Assembly: GCA_019242465.1 (NCBI GenBank) | Contig: JAFAVL010000706.1 | Coordinates: 1 to 7,684 of the forward strand | Length of the DNA: 7,684 bases | Reading direction: 5' to 3' | Source: Chroococcidiopsidaceae cyanobacterium CP_BM_RX_35 | Lineage (GTDB): Bacteria; Cyanobacteriota; Cyanobacteriia; Cyanobacteriales; Chroococcidiopsidaceae | Part shown: positions 1 through 4,025 of the stretch, in pieces | Numbering within the stretch: the first letter of the stretch is position 1 | Layout: each line of letters opens with the position of its first letter | The notes under the pieces: generated by a model | What the model was told of the DNA's origin: nothing | What the model saw: only the letters and a program-made list of their open reading frames with translations | The model's database searches: none | Program-made: the position numbers and the translations under genes

Positions 1-963
1 TCGTCGAGGAACGGCTGTATACTGAGCCAGATCCCTTTTTCAGCCATGATCTTCGCCGTCTCTTCGTCCATCAATTGACCATGTTCGATGCACTTGACAC
101 CCGCACGGATCGCCATCTGAATCGCGCTCGGTGTGTAGGCATGAACCGTGACGTAGGTGTTCCAATTCGCTGCTGCATCGACAGCGGCGCGGAACTCTGC
201 TTCCGTGTATTGGCTGGAATCCAGTGGGTCGTGGTCCGATGCCACACCGCCACCTGCTGCTAATTTAATCTGGCTAGCCCCCTGCATCAGTTGTTCACGG
301 GTGCGGCGGAGTACCTCATCCACCCCATCGGCGATCACACCAGCACCCAGCACTTCCCCGCGACTGAGCGGTGTAGTAGGTTTTCTGGGAAGCTCTTTGA
401 GGGAGCGGAAGTCGCCATGTCCACCGGTCTGCGAGATCATCGCACCCGAAGGCCAGATGCGCGGTCCTATGACATCCATCGCCCCTATCGATCGCCTTCT
501 TCAACTCGAACACGGGTCCCGCCATGTCACGAGCGGTGGTAAATCCACGCAGTAGCATTTCTGTTGCGTTGGTCTGCGCTTTCCGAAACAGAGCTTCAAA
601 AGAGGTATTGGGAGAAAGTAGTTCTTCGACAGGGCTGGTCTCCATGAACAGGTGGGTATGGTTATCGATCAGTCCAGGCATCAGCACACGCCCCCCGCCG
701 TTAATCCGAGTAACGCTAGTGCCTGGTGGGACAGGAATTGATGCGGTAGAAATCTTCTGGATTTTGTTACCGACCACTAAAACATTAGAAGGAGCAGACA
801 GTTGTTCGGAAGTGCCGTTGAAAATCCGCACATTCTGAAACAAGGTGGATGACGGAGTTTGAGGACTTGTGGTGGGTCGGGTCTGAGCATAGCTAAATTG
901 GCCTATGAACCCAATGACGACGAGTATCAAAACGCCTATTATCACTCTATAGCGTAGTCGCAT
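1..963 (-). pseudogene. Exported metal-dependent amidohydrolase, frameshifted and cut by the window edge
   Basis: The gene starts at ATG 961-963 with AAGGA (975-979) 11 nt upstream. Residues 1-26 form a signal peptide: basic n-region RLRYR, long hydrophobic core, cleavage likely after SYA. An amidohydrolase fold follows, with the metal-binding motif PGLIDNHTH (H102, H104). After codon 162 (IDRGD) the frame is lost and would end at 316. Removing one copy of a GATG tandem duplication (473-480) restores an open frame to position 3, encoding typical family sequence: GPRIWPSGAMISQTGGHGDF, IKLAAGGG (candidate carboxylated lysine, codon 264-266), TVHAY (His, 141-143) and CIEHGQ (His, 81-83). The family resembles imidazolonepropionase or Xaa-Pro-dipeptidase-like amidohydrolases. 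Such enzymes hydrolyse amide or cyclic amide bonds with one or two metal ions; the substrate here cannot be read. The distal aspartate ligand lies outside the window. All other sites look intact, so the break is recent or a sequencing error. Confidence 0.85.
473..480 (-). repeat. 4-bp tandem duplication (GATGGATG) causing the amidohydrolase frameshift
   Basis: The minus strand reads GGC GAT GGATGTC where the family alignment wants GGC GAT GTC (G-D-V-I-G-P-R). One extra GATG accounts exactly for the loss of frame: sequence before codon 162 and after 476 is continuous family sequence in two different frames, with no other damage seen. Slipped-strand duplication is the simplest mechanism. A base-calling or assembly error is the alternative. 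Confidence 0.75.
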
Positions 964-1033
964 GAGCTTGGCTATCCTTAAATAGATTTAGGTTTATCGA
1001 AATGTATAGCAGGGACCAAAAAGCTTCATCGAA

Positions 1034-1058
1034 ATTATAGAGTTAGAAGGAGCGCTCC
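1034..1058 (-). promoter_or_regulatory. Candidate promoter of the amidohydrolase gene, with palindrome in the spacer
   Basis: The minus strand carries a perfect -10 hexamer TATAAT (plus-strand attata, 1034-1039) about 70 nt upstream of the amidohydrolase ATG. The -35 region is poor; TTTACT at a 19-bp spacing is the best match. A perfect 10-bp palindrome GGAGCGCTCC (1049-1058) sits between the two elements, where a regulator could bind. This is inferred from sequence pattern only. Confidence 0.35.
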
Positions 1059-1072
1059 AGTAAAAAATTAGT

Positions 1073-1324
1073 TTACTTTCGGATTTCGAGCAAACTCTTT
1101 GCCAATGATTGAGCCTGCCGCAAACATTCAGAATGATTCTGGTTTTTGCATTTTGAGATAGTGTCTAAAAACTCAATGTTCCGCTCTTTGCTGCCTAAGA
1201 GCGGCGCGAAGAGCGCAAGCTCAAGCCGGGAGAGTGTAGCGCTGCTCAATTGCTGCTTTGATCGAATCACGGCTTTCTGCTGCTGAAGTATTAGTAGCTC
1301 GTCTCTCAATCTGTGCTGCCTCAT
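1073..1324 (-). CDS. Doubtful small ORF, unknown product
   Basis: This is an 83-codon ORF whose first third overlaps, in another frame, the well-conserved end of the C-terminal fragment at 1221-1502. A start at 1324 is therefore unlikely. If it is a gene, a TTG start near 1253 (about 60 aa) is more plausible. The part outside the overlap ends in a helix-prone stretch (CLRQAQSLAKSLLEIRK). No domain or family is recognised, no good ribosome binding site is visible, and it runs through the 19-bp repeat copy (1206-1224) and a hairpin (1181-1204). It may be chance ORF in decayed sequence. Confidence 0.2.
   Translation of the reverse strand: MRQHRLRDELLILQQQKAVIRSKQQLSSATLSRLELALFAPLLGSKERNIEFLDTISKCKNQNHSECLRQAQSLAKSLLEIRK
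1181..1204. repeat. Perfect 8-bp inverted repeat (hairpin)
   Basis: CCGCTCTT (1181-1188) and AAGAGCGG (1197-1204) form a perfect stem around an 8-nt loop. No T-run follows on either strand, so it is not a typical Rho-independent terminator. It lies next to the 19-bp repeat copy at 1206-1224, and the two together make a structured segment just downstream of the HAD-ATPase remnant. Confidence 0.5.
1206..1224 (-). repeat. 19-bp repeat, copy 1 (inverted relative to copy at 2348-2366)
   Basis: The minus strand reads ttgagcttgcgctcttcgc, identical over 19 bp to plus-strand 2348-2366. The repeat begins one base before the TGA stop (1221-1223) of the C-terminal fragment ORF, so it abuts the end of the damaged HAD-ATPase gene. 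A perfect 19-mer pair in 7.7 kb is not expected by chance. It is probably a member of a dispersed genomic repeat family. Confidence 0.6.
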
Positions 1325-1502
1325 TTGCTAACTCTTCATCCTTAATCGCTGAACGGAACCAGCGAGAATAATCTCCCTGTCGGAGATGATATAACCAAGT
1401 CTCATCATCGACTCCCTGAGCCAGTTGCGTGAAGAGGATTAGGTTCTGGGCTCGTAGATTCAGCTTCCCGTTGGGTCCTCGGAAGTAATGTACTTTCTCC
1501 AT
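1221..1502 (-). CDS. Orphan C-terminal fragment of a HAD-ATPase fusion protein
   Basis: The 93-codon ORF reads YFRGPNGKLNLRAQN, then WLYHLRQGDYSRWFRSAIKD and finally AIEQRYTLPA before TGA. From memory, these motifs form the conserved C-terminal tail of long bacterial proteins that start with a HAD-IIB phosphatase and carry a HerA/P-loop-type ATPase in the middle. Here the tail stands alone. Its apparent ATG start (1500-1502) is created inside the ATPase stub read in another frame (PYGES at 1492-1506), so residues MEKV are not native sequence. An in-frame TAG lies four codons upstream, and no well-placed ribosome binding site is seen (a GGAG lies about 16 nt away). It is probably non-functional, although the tail is free of stops. 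Its role in the intact protein is unknown to me. Confidence 0.6.
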   Translation of the reverse strand: MEKVHYFRGPNGKLNLRAQNLILFTQLAQGVDDETWLYHLRQGDYSRWFRSAIKDEELANEAAQIERRATNTSAAESRDSIKAAIEQRYTLPA

Positions 1503-1566
1503 ATGGTTGGAGATCTATCTCCTCACCATCTTTGCCTGTACCTAGGAGAATATTATCTCGTTCTGT
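1477..1566 (-). pseudogene. Stub of the ATPase domain, between HAD stop and deletion junction
   Basis: Reading on in the HAD frame past its TAA (1567-1569) gives TERDNILLGTGKDGEEIDL, then QPYGESTLL, down to about 1483. This matches what normally links the HAD domain to the P-loop ATPase in fusion homologs, where the next residues would be a Walker A motif (GPSGSGKS type). Instead the sequence runs into the C-terminal segment in a different frame. The junction lies near 1483-1490, where the short string TTACTT could belong to either side. Around 250-300 codons of ATPase appear to be missing; this size is an estimate from memory of the family. Confidence 0.65.
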
Positions 1567-2250
1567 TTAGGACTCTAAACCACACAAATCTGTAGCAATC
1601 AACTTATCAATTAGTTCAGCGACACCAGCACCACGACTCCCGCTGGTAACCAAGTCAACACGCTTCTTTAACATAGGCAGAGCGTTGGCAACTGCAACAG
1701 AACATTCGCATAAGTCAAGAAAGGCATGATCGTTTTCGGCATCACCAATCCCCACGACATTATGGGGCGATAACCTTAGCTCACTCAAAGCCGCCTGAAG
1801 TCCAAATGCTTTGTTGATGCCTGAAGGTAGCACCATCACTGCACCTTTGTTAAAGATAACTTGCAGCTCTAGACCCAAATCGCGAATGACTTCAGTAACT
1901 GTGGTTTCGTGAGGATGCCAGGTAGCAACAATTACCCGCCCTACTGATAGTGGTTCAACATGACGCTCTCGCAGGGCTTTGACAAATGCTTCAGGTGGAG
2001 GAGAGCCTAATGACTTTTCCTCTCGCGTTGTCGGCCAGTACAGCAGAGCACCGTTCTCTGCCACAATGCAATCAAATAAGTCAACTTGAGGGAATGCCTT
2101 CAGTAGATCGTTAAGCTCTCGACCAGTGACCATGATGAGCTTACGACCAGAGTTGCGCAAGCGCTCAAGTGCTGCTTTGGTGTCATCGTCCACTCGACCA
2201 TCTGCGGCTAATGTTCCATCGTAGTCAGAGGCTAGTACAAGATAACGCAT
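1567..2250 (-). CDS. HAD-IIB family sugar-phosphatase-like hydrolase
   Basis: This 227-aa cytosolic protein has all four HAD motifs. Motif I is DYDGT (D9 nucleophile, D11 acid/base), motif II is VTGRE (T42), motif III is K147 in SGINKA, and motif IV is GDAEND (D170, D174, Mg2+ ligands). The segment between motifs II and III (about 84-140) matches a type IIB cap, as in Cof, phosphoglycolate- or sucrose-phosphate-phosphatase relatives. The expected reaction is Mg2+-dependent phosphomonoester hydrolysis; the substrate is unknown. The HAD domain is complete and could fold alone, but the protein ends at a TAA after DLCGLES, exactly where fusion homologs continue into an ATPase, and that continuation is present in frame downstream. 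It is therefore the N-terminal part of a broken longer gene, possibly still active as a stand-alone phosphatase. No Shine-Dalgarno is seen before ATG 2248-2250. The gene is divergent from the 2434 operon. Confidence 0.88.
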   Translation of the reverse strand: MRYLVLASDYDGTLAADGRVDDDTKAALERLRNSGRKLIMVTGRELNDLLKAFPQVDLFDCIVAENGALLYWPTTREEKSLGSPPPEAFVKALRERHVEPLSVGRVIVATWHPHETTVTEVIRDLGLELQVIFNKGAVMVLPSGINKAFGLQAALSELRLSPHNVVGIGDAENDHAFLDLCECSVAVANALPMLKKRVDLVTSGSRGAGVAELIDKLIATDLCGLES

Positions 2251-2339
2251 GGGGCATTTAGGAACAGGAAACGGCTCAGTTTTGCTCAGTCTCCGTATAG
2301 CATTACTTAAGCTAGTAATTTCGTTTATCCAACCTAGGG

Positions 2340-2345
2340 TATAAA
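2340..2345 (+). promoter_or_regulatory. Candidate -10 element for the 2434 operon
   Basis: TATAAA (2340-2345) lies about 90 nt upstream of the first ATG of the two-gene operon. No convincing -35 is present at 17 bp; the position holds AATTTC. Transcription would start near 2352, placing the perfect hairpin at 2350-2372 at the very 5' end of the mRNA. Weak evidence by itself. Confidence 0.3.
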
Positions 2346-2347
2346 GT

Positions 2348-2366
2348 TTGAGCTTGCGCTCTTCGC
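2348..2366 (+). repeat. 19-bp repeat, copy 2
   Basis: This plus-strand copy of ttgagcttgcgctcttcgc is inverted relative to 1206-1224. The two copies enclose the HAD-ATPase remnant: one at its 3' end, the other about 100 bp upstream of its start. In this copy the repeat is part of a perfect hairpin (2350-2372). In copy 1 the second arm has diverged. Confidence 0.6.
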
Positions 2367-2372
2367 AAGCTC
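2350..2372 (+). repeat. Perfect 9-bp hairpin in the leader of the 2434 operon
   Basis: GAGCTTGCG (2350-2358), loop CTCTT, CGCAAGCTC (2364-2372) form a perfect stem with a 5-nt loop. No U-run follows on either strand, so it is unlikely to be an intrinsic terminator. It lies between the divergent HAD gene and the operon, just after a candidate -10. It may be an mRNA-stabilising 5' hairpin, a protein-binding site or simply the core of the dispersed repeat. Confidence 0.6.
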
Positions 2373-2416
2373 AGGAGTTAGTATAGACAAGAGCTAGCAC
2401 CAATGACCTGGCTAGC

Positions 2417-2423
2417 GGAGGAA
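2417..2423 (+). promoter_or_regulatory. Ribosome binding site GGAGGAA
   Basis: GGAGGAA ends 10 nt before ATG 2434-2436. It is the strongest Shine-Dalgarno in the window and fixes the start of the 132-aa protein. Confidence 0.65.
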
Positions 2424-2433
2424 CAGATTTGGG

Positions 2434-2832
2434 ATGGAAGAGAATCTGGATCGAGCACTAGAGGTTGATGTAATAGCTGCGAACCTGCGCCTGGATCGTC
2501 AGGAAGCAGGAGATTTGTTAGAGTTTCTAGCCCAGAAATTGGAACAATCCCTGCCTCAAAACACAACTGTGACTCGCGGTGGCTGGTTCCTCTCCAAGGA
2601 GCGTCCCGTACAGGAAATCACTGTTCGCTTTGACGATTACCACTACCAAATTGTCCGAGAACGCCATGGCTCATTGAGCGCGAAAGTCATGAAACTGGTG
2701 CGGGGAGTTGTGCTGAAGACGACTGAGATCTCAATCGACCAGTGGACTAATGAGGTAGCTCAACAACTGGCTCAGTTGGCAGCGCACAGTGCCCAAGCTC
2801 GCAGTGCTTTGAACAAGTTCGTTATTGGCTAA
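2434..2832 (+). CDS. Conserved hypothetical partner of the YbjQ-like protein
   Basis: This is a 132-aa soluble protein with no signal peptide or membrane segment. It begins with a helical, acidic region (residues 1-40). A central part of probable beta structure (EITVRFDDYHYQIVRE) follows, then the stretch VRGVVLKTTEISIDQW and a C-terminal helix rich in Gln and Ala (QQLAQLAAHSAQARSALNKF). I do not recognise a named domain. From memory, proteins with a similar layout, including VRGIVLK-type and IxxxEW-type motifs, lie directly upstream of YbjQ-domain genes in other bacteria such as actinobacteria. That suggests a conserved functional pair, but no activity can be assigned. The stop codon overlaps or nearly touches the next gene's start, so translation is probably coupled. 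GGAGGAA precedes the ATG. Confidence 0.8.
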   Translation: MEENLDRALEVDVIAANLRLDRQEAGDLLEFLAQKLEQSLPQNTTVTRGGWFLSKERPVQEITVRFDDYHYQIVRERHGSLSAKVMKLVRGVVLKTTEISIDQWTNEVAQQLAQLAAHSAQARSALNKFVIG

Positions 2833-2836
2833 AGAT

Positions 2837-3769
2837 ATGCCATTCTGGGGTCAATCCGAAACGGAAAAGCAGCAACAAGCAAGGCAAGCAGCCACCCGTA
2901 AAGCTTTAGAGCGAGGTGGGATTCCGCCTGAAGCCAGACATCGATTGGAGGCACAAAGACTTGGGGGTGATCGCTTCTTTACTAGCGACTTGACCTGCAA
3001 CGAATACTTACTGACTCGTACGGACTACGAACCAATCGGCTTGGTCATGGGTACGGCCTTCTATAAAGTGAGTTTTTGGGGCTACTTCAACAACTACCAA
3101 ACTTTCACTGGTGAACTCTCAGCTTTAAGTCAGGCTCAGTTAGCAGCGAGAGAATTAGCTGTTAGCCGTCTACAGCAAGAAGCCGCTCTATTGGGCGCTG
3201 CTGGCGTTATTAGCGTCCGACTCCAAGTTGGCAGTTATGATTGGAGTTCCAGAATAGTTGAGTTCACGGCGATTGGCACAGCGATTAGAGTGAAGAATAG
3301 TGAACCCATTGGGAAACCATTTACTAGTAACTTCAGTGGTCAAGAGTTTTGGCAACTGCATCAAGCCGGTTACTGGCCCAAGGGTTTAGTCTTTGGTGTC
3401 TGCTCCTACTACGTGCATAGCGACTACAACACTCGGTCAGTCATGAACAATAACTGGTGGAGCAGTGGTTGGGCGAACCTTGAACTCACTCAGTATACCC
3501 AAGGCTTTCAATTGGCTCGCCACTTGGCAATGAATCGCCTAAGTCAGGATATACGACAGCACAAAGCTGAGGGAGCAGTTGGGATGAAGATTGATGCCGA
3601 TATAGAAGAAGTTGAGTATGAGATTAACGATGTCAAGTACCGTGACCTCTTAGCTCATTTTGTGGCGGTGGGAACCTCCATTGTCCACGATGACCACCCC
3701 ACCCAAGCCTCCATCAAGTCGCCGCTACTATTCTACAACCTTGCTTCTGGCAAATCAGAACGGCTATAA
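2837..3769 (+). CDS. Protein with two tandem YbjQ-like (heavy-metal-binding family) domains
   Basis: The ATG at 2837 gives 310 aa and lies 4 nt after the upstream stop. A TTG at 2825 would give 314 aa with an 8-bp overlap, and neither has a clear Shine-Dalgarno. A Gln/Arg-rich leader (1-45) precedes two related domains. Domain 1 (about 49-150) has YEPIGLVMGTAFYKVSFWG, a helix ARELAVSRLQQEAALLGAAG and the closing strand FTAIGTAI. Domain 2 (about 165-282) repeats the plan with KGLVFGVCSYYVHS, ARHLAMNRLSQDIRQHKAEG and FVAVGTSI. The helix-AxGV-strand-GTAI pattern is that of the YbjQ/UPF0145 family (Pfam heavy-metal-binding domain, PF01906), which forms pentameric rings. Metal binding in the family is largely inferred from fold, and few Cys/His are present here (Cys at about 54 and 188). 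Soluble; co-transcribed with the 132-aa partner. Confidence 0.8.
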   Translation: MPFWGQSETEKQQQARQAATRKALERGGIPPEARHRLEAQRLGGDRFFTSDLTCNEYLLTRTDYEPIGLVMGTAFYKVSFWGYFNNYQTFTGELSALSQAQLAARELAVSRLQQEAALLGAAGVISVRLQVGSYDWSSRIVEFTAIGTAIRVKNSEPIGKPFTSNFSGQEFWQLHQAGYWPKGLVFGVCSYYVHSDYNTRSVMNNNWWSSGWANLELTQYTQGFQLARHLAMNRLSQDIRQHKAEGAVGMKIDADIEEVEYEINDVKYRDLLAHFVAVGTSIVHDDHPTQASIKSPLLFYNLASGKSERL

Positions 3770-3813
3770 GACTTATGCAAGGATGAATTTATGTATCCTA
3801 GTAAGTCTATTTT
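3769..3813 (+). terminator. Terminator-like hairpin after the 2434-3769 operon
   Basis: AGACTTA (3769-3775) pairs with TAAGTCT (3802-3808), and inside it AGGAT (3780-3784) pairs with ATCCT (3795-3799). ATTTT follows directly. The stem starts on the last base of the stop codon. The A/T-rich outer stem, internal loop and short T-run make it a weak candidate for an intrinsic terminator. Confidence 0.4.
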
Positions 3814-3834
3814 GGGTCGATATCTCGCCTACGG

Positions 3835-3862
3835 TAAGCAATTAGACAAATGCTGCTACAAT
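3835..3862 (+). promoter_or_regulatory. Candidate promoter of the coiled-coil/TPR gene
   Basis: TACAAT (3857-3862) is a good -10. The only -35 at suitable distance is the poor TAAGCA (3835-3840, 16-bp spacing). Transcription from here would give a leader of roughly 155 nt containing the 3886-3990 inverted repeat. The stretch 3770-4025 shows no convincing coding sequence. Confidence 0.3.
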
Positions 3863-3885
3863 AATTCAGCGAAGTATTACCGCTG

Positions 3886-3990
3886 CTTGATCCTCTCATT
3901 CTTTGTGGATTCGTTGTCAGCCTTATCCCATGTTACCTAGCTTAACAATACTAGATGATAGGGAGTGTCAATTAAGCTTGAGAGGATAAG
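3886..3990. repeat. Long inverted repeat in the leader of the TPR gene
   Basis: CTTGATCCTCTCA (3886-3898) is complementary to TGAGAGGATAAG (3979-3990) with a single bulged base, and further CTT/AAG matches lie just inside. The loop is 80 nt. The right arm can instead pair with CTTATCC (3922-3928) through GGATAAG (3984-3990), with GTCAGCC (3916-3922, one base shared) also complementary to GGCTGAC (4002-4008). The two folds exclude one another. It could be a regulatory leader or a small non-autonomous element with 12-13-bp terminal repeats. Confidence 0.4.
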
Positions 3991-4025
3991 TAATCGCAAT
4001 CGGCTGACGGACGAGGATAATCGTG

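Noticed and set aside
71..253. Minus-strand 60-codon ORF
   Set aside because: It is out of frame with the corrected amidohydrolase reading, which covers the same bases with conserved motifs (TVHAY, CIEHGQ).
316..480. The amidohydrolase ORF as listed, ending at 316, as a natural short protein
   Set aside because: After codon 162 the residues have no family likeness, while the alternative frame does. The tail is out-of-frame sequence after the GATG duplication.
473..480. Programmed ribosomal frameshift at the GATG duplication
   Set aside because: No slippery heptamer or downstream structure is evident, and the tandem duplication explains the shift directly.
75..838. Several plus-strand ORFs (75-263, 157-555, 291-542, 524-838)
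   Set aside because: They lie antisense to the amidohydrolase, whose minus-strand frames encode clear family motifs throughout. Their translations show no recognisable family.
1181..1204. Hairpin as a Rho-independent terminator
   Set aside because: The stem is perfect but no T-run follows on either strand.
2378..2566. Minus-strand ORF of 62 codons
   Set aside because: It overlaps the start of the 132-aa gene, which has a strong Shine-Dalgarno and an operon partner. The translation looks unlike a protein.
3660..3845. Plus-strand ORF of 61 codons
   Set aside because: Its first two thirds overlap the end of the YbjQ-like gene in another frame, and the remainder covers the terminator-like hairpin. 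No ribosome binding site is seen.
3843..3862. TAGACA (3843-3848) as the -35 for TACAAT (3857-3862)
   Set aside because: The spacing is only 8 bp, too short for a sigma-70 promoter.
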